This document shows positions 53,976-64,000 of a DNA stretch of 64,000 nucleotides, one piece after another. The stretch covers positions 186,001 to 250,000 of the forward strand of contig WHVD01000003.1 in assembly GCA_015178975.1 (NCBI GenBank). Direction: 5' to 3'. A program made the position numbers and the translations under genes. Numbering within the stretch: position 1 is the first letter of the stretch; each line of letters begins with the position of its first letter. The DNA is from Hysterangium stoloniferum. Its lineage: Eukaryota; Basidiomycota; Agaricomycetes; Hysterangiales; Hysterangiaceae. The notes beneath the pieces are model-generated. The model was not told the origin of the DNA and did no database searches. It was given only the letters and a program-made list of their open reading frames with translations.

Positions 53976-56900
53976 TCAACTGGGATTGGTGATCCACAGT
54001 CGCCTTTTAGGTACAGTAACAATGTGAACGTCTCTCCGTTCTAATTCCGCTTCCATACGGCGTTGACGGGTATCTTCGTCTTCGTTATCGTCATCCTCCG
54101 TGTCGTCAATATCAGTGGCCGCACGACCATGAGACGTTCTTGTCACAAGGTCTTCATCAGGAGAGATGGTTCTTCGCCATGGATGCTGGTGGTAGGTGTA
54201 GGGGCTACTGCCAGAGGGTTGGAAGTCTTGAGATCCACCTTCCACAATCGGGGTATCATCTTGAGGGGCAGGGGTAACATTGGGAGGCGATCTTCGTAAA
54301 CGATCGAGAGCTACCGTAAGAATGGATGCTCTCGGATGCCCACGCCAAGCTAGGTAGAATAAGCAGGTATAGAAAGCTAGTGTCCAGACCAGGAATATAA
54401 CGAAGGCTGAAATAGGTGCTCGGAAGAACAACTCGACGAGTGTTAAGACACAAATAGAGAGTAAGAAAGCATGGAATAGTATATGTAAAAATACATCACA
54501 GGGATTAAGATATTCTGGAGATAGCAACGGTGGTGTTGACGTTCGTACGAATGCTTTAGTGCTCATAGTGACAGTCGGCGGACGTGATGTGGGAAGAGGG
54601 GACGCGGAGCGTGGAGAACGACCCAACTGGTTGACAGCATAATCCAGGTCAGCCTGATAAGATGATACGATTCAATCTTCGATGGTCCGCAAAAATAATC
54701 ACGCTTACCACAGCGCCAACGCCCCTTCGTCGTTCAAGCCAACTCAAGTCATTTAATGATTGTACCAGTTCTTTCGGTCGATGCATGACATCGGCTGCTG
54801 GATGGTGGACCATACCAGACACTCTGCTTGGTCTATTTACAACTTCAAAACCTTTCTTAACTGGAGGTGTATTGACAGAAGTGTCATTTGACTCTCTGCC
54901 TCTCCATAGTGGAAATAGATCTAGACCCAACAAGGTCCTCGGGGGTTTTCCATGCGCAGAAGAATCGGTCGAATGTATTTCAGGAGTACTCAAAGAGGGA
55001 CTTGCAACTCTTGGAGTCTGACCCGTGGTATCTTTTTCACGAAGGATATCTTGGGAATCTTCGGCGCTGTCACCTTCGAGCTGTTGTTGACTATCGTTCC
55101 GATTGCATCGCTGACCAAGCCACAATCCAAGAGCCAGTACAGGGACAACAGCGTATAAGCAGATAAATAGGACGAAACCTGCGCGTCCGTGAGATGTCTT
55201 GAGGAAAGCATTCGACATCATGGCATCTCGCCGTTGAAGGACGGACGGCACAGGGTGTCGCTTGGTAGATGTGAAGGCAACTGCGAAACCTGCCAATCCA
55301 AGGCTATACGCTACTATACACACGGGAATTGCTAAGTGGATAAGTCTTGCTCGGCGATCAACTTGCACAGAAGGCTGGGATAGTCGGATGAGGATAATGG
55401 CGGCAAGAGCGATGGCTATTGAGACCGGGGACAGTGCTTTGTGTATACTGGACGTGTCAAATGTTGGCATATTGGACACAGGGGAAGCCGGAACCGGCAA
55501 TGAAGTCGGTGCGGATGGGGATACAGTCCCATTCGGTGTTGCGTCCAACTTCTGTGCACATTGCGAAATATATTGAACCGTTACTCCTGTTCCGTCTGCA
55601 TCGACGCCACTTTCTAGCTGTCCGTTTCCAAAGCCAGACCAACGTTGACCAGATTGAGTAACACTTCCGTTATAGGCCCGTAATAACCAAACGTCATTTA
55701 AATATTTCCCTTGAGCATCCCGACCGCCAAATACAATTGTGTCAGAAGCGGAGTTACGATTTTGACCAATAAGTGCAATGGAGGATGCGAAGGCGGCCGC
55801 CCCTTCTCGTGGCTGGGGAAACGAATTTCCAGATGATGGATCTGGAGCAGGAAGTACACGTGCCCATGTCCCGGCATCGACATCCAATACAGCCTACATA
55901 GGATAGTAAGTATACTTGTTGGAAGACCAGGTAGTCTTGGGACTTACCACTTCACCTTTGGACAGTCCTCCGTCGTCATTCCAAGCTGAGCCATCAAAGA
56001 TACCAAGAAGCATAAACGATTGGGAAAGAAACGCCGTAGAGGCACCGCTTAGGTTGGGGACCATCACAGGACCTAAACGAGGTGCAGGGCATTGAGCTGG
56101 GGAAATTGAGCTTTGAGGAGAGACGGTTAAAACGTAGTTTGCTGGATCTACACATGATATATTCGTCAATAAAGGTGCAGCATTGGACCCGCAACCCCCA
56201 GTGACGACTATGCGAGCTGGTCTTGCCTGAGTTTGGGATATTAAAGCGCCGCCAGCATCTGTTTTACCTGGAAGGAAACTCGACAAGGAAATGTTCTTCC
56301 AAACACCTTGAATAGTGGTTAAATCAGCAGCCAGCGTACCAGTGACGACTAGTTGGTATAGGTCAGACGAGGCAAACACAATTTCGTTGTTTGAACCTCC
56401 CCCAATATTGAAAACTGTACTGACGTTATTGGCACTGTCGGCTACGTTGGCGGGGTCAATTCCACCGAAAGTGCCCCATCGAGGAGAAGGGGCAGGACCA
56501 GAAACATTGACTTCGACCCAGAACTGATTCAGAAAGCTATACGCCTAAGAAGGTGTTACGTCTCAGGATGGCGACGCAGCGGGCGAAGAGGAGACGCACC
56601 CAGACATCACCTAGGGCCTCATTATTGGCCCCCTGTCCGCCATACACAAGAAAATCTCTCCGGCTGAAAAGTTGCACTTATCAGATTGCGGAGAACAGGG
56701 GTGGACATCACGCGTACAGACCTGTTGGCTGCAAAGTCTCCCGTGCCGAGAGCACGCGACCTGACAGGAGGCCTTGCTGAAAATTGTGGGACATGTGTAT
56801 TTGGAGTGGACCATGTCAATGCGTCCAGGTCCAAAAGATACGTGTTTTGTTGGGGGAGTCCTGTTTGGGATTCGCCACCAAAAATGACAAGTGAGCGAGT

Positions 56901-57122
56901 TGATTCGTCATAGCCTATTGAGCTGTCCTTGAGGGGTATAGGAGGTGTACCGTTTAGCAACCCAGTGATGTTGAGCCATTGCAAAGGAGGCACTGGTAAA
57001 TCTGTAGTGATGGAAGACTGCTGCGCTCCAGCTAGCTCCAGAAAACCAAGTATGATCGATATGGCGCAAAGACGGGCACAGTTAATTAGGCGCAATGAGA
57101 CATACCCCGATGGGGTTGCCAT
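53976..57122 (-). CDS. Kelch-repeat protein with signal peptide and several membrane helices
   Basis: A signal peptide starts at 57122 (LINCARLCAISIILGFLELA). Kelch blades follow: SLVIFGGESQTGLPQQNTYL, RDFLVYGGQGANNEALGDVW, AGGALISQTQARPARIVVTG, and SDTIVFGGRDAQGKYLNDVW. After a Ser/Thr/Pro linker come five predicted membrane helices: SPVSIAIALAAIILIRL, LIHLAIPVCIVAYSLGLAGF, FVLFICLYAVVPVLALGLWL, LHILFHAFLLSICVLTLVEL and FVIFLVWTLAFYTCLFYLAW. The piece 53976-54626 is the same gene, because GAV joins ADLDYAVNQLGRSPRS across a GTAAGC...TATCAG intron. The tail is acidic and then ends IVTVPKRRLWITNPS. About 900 residues in all. Function unknown; a cell-surface or vacuolar sensor is possible but unproven. 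Confidence 0.82.
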
Positions 57123-57880
57123 TTATACAAACTATCAGCTGTGATGGCAGCGGGAGGCAAGAGGGGGCAAATTGAAAAGGACAGAGATGGAGTTTCCAGT
57201 ATTAAAGTTATTGAGTGACCAAGCGTGGGAGAAAAAAGCCACCGAGTCGCGTCGTGTCAACGGGCAAGGGGGGTTTTTTCTTCACGAACCGCTCAGTATC
57301 TTGTTAAAGTCAAAATAATAAAATTTTGTTTATATGTACGGTTGAAAATATTCTATGAGGAGTTTTTTTTCTTAAATAGCCAGTCACCCAGTAAATGAAG
57401 TGGTTTTCACCAAGGTATGGGACTTTTCCGAAAGAGCTAGAGACTCGGATCATCTAAAAATTGGAAATAAAGAAACTTCAACGAAGGCCCTGGGCCGGCG
57501 GCGACAGTCATCATCTCTGTGTCATCATCACAAATGTTGACTGGGCCGTCCCCTAGACCGGTGAAAACCACCACACTTGCTGGATGGTTATTTAAGAAAA
57601 TTGCTCTTCATAGAATATTTTTAATTGGGCATATAAGCAAAAATTATTCTTTGACTTCAGCGGTTCGCGAGGAAAAGCCCTGCCTGCTAGTACTGCACGA
57701 CATGCCGGTCCTCCGGCAACGCGCACACAACGCATTTCCTTCCGGTGGCAAGAGCCAGTCGATATACAGCGGGGTTTTCGAGGGCGGCTATGCTGCATGA
57801 CGTTCCAAAACGACGCGCGTCGGAGTGCAAATTGGGCTGCAAAGCGCTGTGAATCAAATGCCTCTTGTTGATACCTGAAT
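57123..57880. other. Divergent intergenic region, 758 bp
   Basis: Lies between the kelch gene (-) and the CNH-like gene (+). AT-rich up to 57480, then mixed. The open frames at 57519-57800 lack start context, conservation signs or splice partners. No RNA gene or repeat recognised. Confidence 0.6.
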
Positions 57881-60490
57881 ATGGATCAGAACCCCCAATC
57901 TCAATATCAGTCTCAGTCTCACTCACATTCTCTTTCTCAAGACCTTCAGGATAATATCGATAATGACTTGCCTACATATCACGAACTTGCCGCACAACAA
58001 GGCCCGAATTCCAGGTGACGTCACTCTCCTCTGGGCAGCTCCTGCTATACTTACCGCTAGCATTAGATTTGGACGCTGGAAGGGCTGGGTCGAAAAAAGG
58101 TTCGTCCCGAAATTATACGTGTAATGCCATTCGTTATGAGTTATCGCATTCCAATAGAGCTGCTGAGCGATATGCAGAGGACACTCCAGAGAAACAACTA
58201 GCCCGAAAGTTGAAAGGCTGGGGACCCCATGTTCGTTCATGCTGTGGATGAGTGATGTCGCATTTGTTGACATGCTCATCTGCTCCAGGTCGTTGTTGAG
58301 CAGCCAACAGAGTCCTCCAGTAAAGATCTGCTGGAATCTCACAATACTACTCTGAGCAGGACTCGAACCGTTCTTTCAAGCTTCGTTGCGGATGGTAGTG
58401 AACGGGTCCCTACAGATTTTATAAGCACTAGCCAGTGCTTGCCGCCCAGTCATCTCAGACTTCACACTTTTGGATCTCGGTTTTTGCCACACTCCGAGCA
58501 CCCTATACTATGTCTTTTGCCTATATGTGATGATACAAAGTTGTTAATAGGCCATGCAGATGGCCTATCCGTTCTTGATATGTATCCGGAAGTAGTATCA
58601 TCTGAGCTAGGGCCGAGAGAACCTCGTCGGCGCGATATATTTCACGGCGAAAGGTGAGCAAATCCTCTGTGCATCAACTACGAAATTACATTATGTAATT
58701 CAATTTTCTCTTCATTTTTTCAGTATATTTCAATTGGAATTACTTGAGTATGAGCAATCCTCGACAATGACAACACCGAAAGGAGTCGTACTGGCACTAG
58801 TGGGCACGGATCACCCCGAAGGAGGGTCCGATAAGGATGGCAAAGAAGTACACAAAGCCATCAGGATGTATAACCTTGCCAGTCTTGTGAGTGCAGCTCG
58901 CTGGGCATCCTCTCGGAAAGTAAGAATGTTCCGAATATAAGTCAGACGAGCGTATCTGTACTGATTCTGTGTAGGATCGAGAAGCGTTAGATATGCGACA
59001 ACTCTGTGGCCAATCACCGTTGCAGCAATCATGTACAAAGAAACACAAGTCTCGTGATTCAAAATCAAAACCTCATATCGGTGAAGGGAATGGCCCATCG
59101 CACTCGCAAACTCTCTCCTTAACTCACCCTACAACACCACCGAGAGATTTTTCTGACGATACACATTCCCCAGTTCAGAGGCAGTCTCCACTCCGAAATG
59201 AATTTGATGGAGATGTTTTTGGGCGTGATGAACTCCCTCTGCGCTGGGTGATGGATTATGTACCGCTCGCCACGTCGGGTTCAAGACTCGTGAGTCAGTC
59301 GGTACATTTTTTCGAGCTTCATCGGTCTTCAGAGCACAGTCGTGTCACTACTCGTCTGGCTGTTGCGACTAAGCAGAATATATTATTGTATGAAACGGTA
59401 CGAGGAGAACGTGCCTTTCGGTTTGTCAAGGTTGGTGTTTTGCTGTTTGCCATCATCCCGCAGCATTGATCATCCTACCATGTACCAGGAATTTTACACT
59501 CCGATTCCTGCTCGAAGTATCACATTCTTGAATCAAAGCCAACAGGGCCCTGGGTCAGGGGTGCGCTCACCTGTTTCAGCAACGCTCTCCCCTTATTCGG
59601 CGAGTATACCTGCAAGAGATATATCATCTCGCCGAGCCTCAACGCCTTCCCCATTAACATCTTTGTTTCATTCATCACCTAGTATTGGCCAGTTTTCCTT
59701 GTTTGTTATTTTTGACAAGAAAGCTGGCATCATCCGCATATCGGATTCTTCTGTGGGAGAAATTGACTTATGGGAGGAGCCCAGGCACTCCCGTCGAGCG
59801 TCATCTCATTCCCCAACTTCTCCAACGCCATTTCGATTACCTATCAGCTCATTCGACAATCTTTCAATAGCCAAGGATACGAAAGGACTATGGATTCCAC
59901 CAGCCGAAGTGACCATCCCGTCAAACTGGGTCATACAGACATTCACTCATTCTACAAGTACCATGACACTGTACCTCCTTACCCGCGGGAAATATACCCA
60001 CATCGTGTGGTCTCCATTGCCATTGCCAGTAGCATCACACACGCCTCTCAAAATTCTTCAATGGAACGCGCAGCCCACGCGCATCGTTCCTAGAGCTTGC
60101 CAGCGACCTATCACAGGACAACCGTTCCTACAAGTGATGGCACTGGGTGACCTTGGCGTCGAAGTGCAAGAATTTCCTTTATCGTCTATTTTTCTGACTG
60201 AAGATAGGGGCGAGGAACAAGATGCCATAGCTATGCAAGCCGAGGTCGGGTCGGGCGGCGCTGGCTTCCTATGTATGGGTGGACATTGGACAGAACGCGA
60301 GAGGCAAGCCAACCAGGAAGGTACCTCGCAACGTCATGGCTCTTCTAGCACGGCCGATACCGTTGATTTAGCCGAGAAACGTTCACGGGAACAAGGTTTT
60401 TATGCGTGGACACAGAAGGGCTACAACGATTGGAGGGTATTCTGGTTAGGTGGAAGTGCTGACGACGGCCCACCACCTGCTTCTCCTTAG
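57881..60490 (+). CDS. Protein with CNH-like beta-propeller, function unknown
   Basis: The start at 57881 is an ATG that opens a Gln/Ser-rich tail (MDQNPQSQYQSQSHS) followed by NDLPTYHELAAQQGPNSRFG, RWKGWVEKRAAERYAEDTPE and KQLARKLKGWGPH across three short exons. The main body is beta-rich: LLPICDDTKLLIGHADGLSV, LDMYPEVV, HFFELHRSSEHSRVTTRLAV, ATKQNILLYETVRGERAFRF, VKEFYTPIPARSITFLNQSQ, LFVIFDKKAGIIRISDSSVG and YTHIVWSPLPLPV. The order FRFVKEF-IP-SITFL is like a citron-homology (CNH) propeller. A polar Ser/Pro insertion lies near 59550-59680. It ends ...LGGSADDGPPPASP. No catalytic motif. Membership of CNH is tentative; conserved N-terminal helices look specific to basidiomycetes (inference). 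Confidence 0.72.
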
Positions 60491-60840
60491 TGTCAGGTTT
60501 GGTTGCAATTTCAAAATTATGGAGCTGTGTACTTGTTTTGCTGTATCGCGTTCTCTCCTTTTAGACACTTTCATGAGATGTATTGTAACAATGCCATGTA
60601 AAATTGGTTGATGCTATTATTGTCGGGTTTCATACAAACTACTAGGTTATGGTAATGTCCTCCGAAACTGACGTGATAAAGTACATTCTACAAATAGTTC
60701 GTCCATCGAGTATAATCCATATCCATTCACTGTTGACGTCCGGGGTCCGCCAAGATGATTTGAGGTTCCGGCGGCAAAATTGGTCATGAAGATGTAGTAA
60801 CGCCAGCCAAAGGAACGGGTCGTTCTCACTGATTGGTTAT
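60491..60840. other. Convergent intergenic region
   Basis: 3' ends of the CNH-like and TRP-like genes. AT-rich, without recognisable gene or repeat. Confidence 0.6.
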
Positions 60841-63800
60841 CTATGGACGTATGACTGCGAAACTTCTTGTCCCTTCTTCATTACCCTCCGGTTCATCTGG
60901 AAGCTGTGCTTGGGAAAGAGGCGAAGGTTTACGCTCCCGAATTACTACAAACGTGCGAGGAGCAGAAGTACTCTCGGGGGAACCGGTCAAATCGGGGGGA
61001 TCATTGCTGGGGGGCCGCCGTCGGGGACGCGTTGCATTGCCGTCAGAGAACAAGGCGCGCGACAGCCAGTTTTTGCGTCGAGGTGTGTCCTCATCGTGTG
61101 TCGAACTCTCCGACGGAGATATTGGTGCCTTGCCTTTGACGCCGTCACACAAAGGGGCCGCGTCCTCGATGATTGCCGATTGAGATTTCCGGCGTATGGG
61201 TGGGATGTGGCCCGGCGCCATGGCGCCGGGAGGAAGCGCGCTGCTTCCTGGGGCGGTGCTACCCCTCAACGAGCTGGCAAATGAGTTGACACCTGGGCTA
61301 TTTGCAAAAGCTGAGCCTCCAGCTGCCATAGTATAAGGGGAATTGATATTAGCGCGCCCACCCGCAACACGACTAAATCCTGAGGATGACTGTTGTGGAG
61401 GCGATGTTGGTGGAGCTGGCGGCGAGAACGCTGTTGAGGGTTCTGTATACTCGTCATCATAGTGCCAGGCACCAAGAATATATCCGCTCTCATCGTCGCT
61501 CTCTTCGCGGTATGGCTGGGTAAGTTGCTCTGGTCGTAAGACAGATGGCGGAGTAGAAACTGTGGTGCGAGAATGAGCTGCCACCTGCATAGCAGGCGGT
61601 AACATGTTGTGGGTTGTCAAATCAGACTCAGCACGACTTGAGCGAGGGGGGCGCTCCTGCATCTTCCGTGCACGTGCTCTGCGTCGACGTCCAGCTAAGC
61701 CGATTGCTCCAAACAAGCCCGAATCAACAGTATGTTTGCTATGATCAAATGATATGTCCCAGGTGAGACGAATAAGGCCCTCTAAAATCTTGAAGATCAG
61801 CATCAGGAAGAATCCGAGATAAACTAGGCCTTGGATAACCAGAATAGCGTATGCGATCCAGCCGCCAGCTGCATCGCCCACAGACACCTGTTCATCGTTA
61901 ATTTAAACACGAGAGACAAATTAGTGTACGTACGGCAGGACTAAGGATGACCAACAAGACCGCTGTAATGATGCGTGCCACACAGAAAATAAAACTTACA
62001 GTTCCCATAGTCGCACCACGACCCCATGGCAACCAGACGCTGGTGGTTAAGGCGGATGCTACCTCTACCACCAGAATAATAATGGATTGTGCGGTGCCGC
62101 TTTGTTGCCCACATCCTAGTGAGACGCCATATACAATATTTGTTGCGAAAAATAAGGACGTGAATAACTGTGAGCCCTGGGCATAATGATTGTAAAGCGG
62201 GCCAAGAGCGAGTAAGGTACTTGTTTCATCGTAAAGCTTGTTTGTTGGTGTTGTAGATAATCGATACACAAGGAATGCTGGAATAAGGATGGAGAAAACA
62301 GCAAACGCGAATACTGCAATGACGACGGCTGCAAGGGAACTCTCTAGTTTTCCTGAGCTGAATTGATAACAGGCCAAGATCGTGACTGGTAAATGGAATA
62401 ATATCAGAATACGGATGAGATTGCCGTGGAGTACGCTTCCATGAAATGAACTCTGGCCGAGTCGATAACTTAGCCAACCTCTGCGTGTTGGCAACTCACG
62501 GAGAGTCCGCGATGTTGATCTCGGTTGAAATCGTACACCAGTGGATACTAGTTCATCATGGCCCAAGGCAAGTTCCGGTGACGCGCCAAATTCCTTGTTA
62601 GCCCATGAAGGAGTCCTTGTTTCTGTGACACTCCTTTCCTTAACGCGAAGAACAGACCCAAGCAACCAATCGACACCAAAGATTAAAACACTTAGCAAAA
62701 TTGTCCCACTGAGGATCAGCACAAAAAGTGCAAGGGCATTATTAAACGCGTCTTGTGGACGAATTCCTACTGTGACTGCCAAGGCTGGAATGCCAGTCTG
62801 TGGGACGCCATCCGGAAAAGTAAACAAGGTGTTTGCGATAGTACGGTCCAAATAGAGAGGAGATGTCGGATCTGCGATCTGATCCGCAAATTCGACAGGA
62901 GGATTGAATGGATCTGTGTGCAGTGGATACCAATGTTTCGAGGCGGAATCAGATCCCTGCGTTAATGAGACATCTTTGGAAAGAGGAGGTGGGCATTAGT
63001 ATAGAGTCATATAAATCGACATACTGTAAAGTAAAGTTGCCCAAGCAGTTTGGGCAAAGTAAGGATCTAAACGGACATTAGGGGAATGGCCCTTGTGCAG
63101 GGAGAAAGGAGAGATACCTACAAGCGAAGCGTGGCCATTGCACGGCAACCATTCCTAGAAGGGCACACCATTGTGTATGGAAAATCACGTCTCTCATGGA
63201 AGGAGTGCCTACACACCACACATGTTAAGCCACTGACGACGCGTTCATCGTGCCTAGAGCGACATACCAAAGCGCATCAGAGCCGGACTCGATGCGAAGC
63301 GTTCACCACTGATAGCGCTAGCTAAAACGAAGCCGACACCTTGGATGTGAGACCAAATATTATCATGGACTCTTTGACGTCCTCTTTTCCACGCCGCGGC
63401 TAGTCGACCAATACCTATAACCAACCAATAGCCTAATGCTAACGAAACACTGGTCCAAAAGACAATAATAGCATGGCCATAAAATGAACCATCGGAGTGG
63501 GAAGATAATGGGGTAGCAGCGACATTCACGCAGGCCAACTCTTGAGCCGGATCGGAAGTATCCAAAACGCGTATTTGCGTGTTGAGGGTCATAAGATCGA
63601 AAGATCGTGAGAGTGATGTTGCGGCGGAAAACCCAATTGGCCCCGCTGAAATGGGGCAGAACCCGCTACTGGAGACATTGCTAATGGGGGGAAGCGGGGA
63701 AGGAGGACGGAGGGTCTGACAAAACGCGAAGTGGGATTGAGCATCGGGGTTGAGCGTGAATGTTAAGACTTGGGTGGGCGCAGCGACAGTTGCTTGTAAA

Positions 63801-64000
63801 CGGGCGAACAATTAGGGAAAATAGATACGTTACAAGATAAACATTGAACAACATACAAAGTAATGGCTGGGATGTATTGGACACGTCCAATATTACGGCC
63901 CCAGAGAGACCTAAGAGAGTAAGGTTTAGAAAACGCGCACGTGAACCTGGGTTTGTTATCTGGGCATAAATGGTTGAAATGTTGATTCTGTTAGCTGTGG
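60841..64000 (-). CDS. TRP/FLC-like membrane channel protein (N-terminus off the window)
   Basis: Member of the fungal TRP-like family (Flc/Pkd2 relatives) with a lumenal ML-like domain and a multi-span channel core, linked to calcium and cell-wall integrity. The last exon inside the window at the right edge (63857 to about 63987) encodes INISTIYAQITNPGSRARFL, so the signal peptide lies beyond 64000. Next come the ML-like region STVAAPTQVLTFTLNPDAQS and SGFCPISAGPIGF, membrane helices (IIVFWTSVSLALGYWLVIGI), then TLFTFPDGVPQTGIPALAVT and at least six more helices (for example ALALFVLILSGTILLSVLIF, AAVVIAVFAFAVFSILIPAF, MGTVSFIFCVARIITAVLLV). The C-terminal 280 residues are a Ser/Pro/Arg-rich cytosolic tail ending GTRSFAVIRP. 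Confidence 0.85.

Noticed and set aside
57519-57800. Plus-strand frame of 93 codons in the long intergenic region
   Set aside because: Composition is like non-coding DNA, with no neighbouring splice partner and no recognisable motif.
58340-58390. Minus-strand GGTTCGAGTCC, a match to the tRNA B box
   Set aside because: The flanking T stem does not pair (one arm reads AACGG, the other CCTGC) and there is no A box or acceptor stem. The site lies within the coding exon of the CNH-like gene.

Overview
The window is nuclear DNA from a filamentous basidiomycete, most likely an agaricomycete. The evidence is dense coding on both strands, introns of about 45-60 bp in nearly every gene, about 45 % GC, and protein families typical of Agaricomycotina. 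No rRNA, tRNA, transposon, CRISPR array or viral element was found. Gene models were built by hand from conserved protein motifs, splice signals and phase. Several are internally consistent at every junction (SR protein, DPH1, SLC1-like, NOP14, the seen part of the importin). The others are approximate between their stated ends.

Layout, left to right: importin-11/KAP120 (5' end off the window), PEX2 (-), a LOA1/VPS66-like acyltransferase (+), a two-RRM SR protein (-), an ER HSP90 of the GRP94 type ending in HDEL (-), a Ser-rich unknown protein (+), an ING-family PHD protein (+), an unknown zinc-motif/membrane-tail protein (-), NOP14 (+), an ATR/Mec1/Rad3 checkpoint kinase (+, about 8.7 kb), YAF9 (-), a tiny multi-exon COX7 gene (+), DPH1 (+), COA3 (-), ubiquitin E1 UBA1 (-), a Far11/STRIP STRIPAK subunit (+), a PGC1-like phosphodiesterase (-), an SLC1-like acyltransferase (-), an unknown coiled-coil protein (+), NOL11/UTP8 (+), an ER thioredoxin-fold protein without active-site cysteines (-), KEX1 (+), a kelch-repeat multi-membrane protein (-), a CNH-like propeller protein (+), and a TRP/FLC-like channel (-, N-terminus off the right edge).

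The content is mostly housekeeping: nuclear transport, ribosome biogenesis (NOP14, NOL11), chromatin (ING, YAF9), DNA damage signalling (ATR), ubiquitin, translation-factor modification (DPH1), cytochrome oxidase (COX7, COA3), phospholipids (LOA1-like, SLC1-like, PGC1-like), and the secretory pathway (GRP94, Trx-like, KEX1). I see no defence system, biosynthetic cluster or mobile island. The less ordinary signals are six candidate GC-AG introns, micro-exons of 13, 15 and 21 nt, a fungal GRP94 with ACGTG boxes upstream and an 11-residue repeat in its charged linker, a 13-bp minisatellite, a LOA1-like protein with altered catalytic motifs, and several conserved-looking proteins of unknown function.
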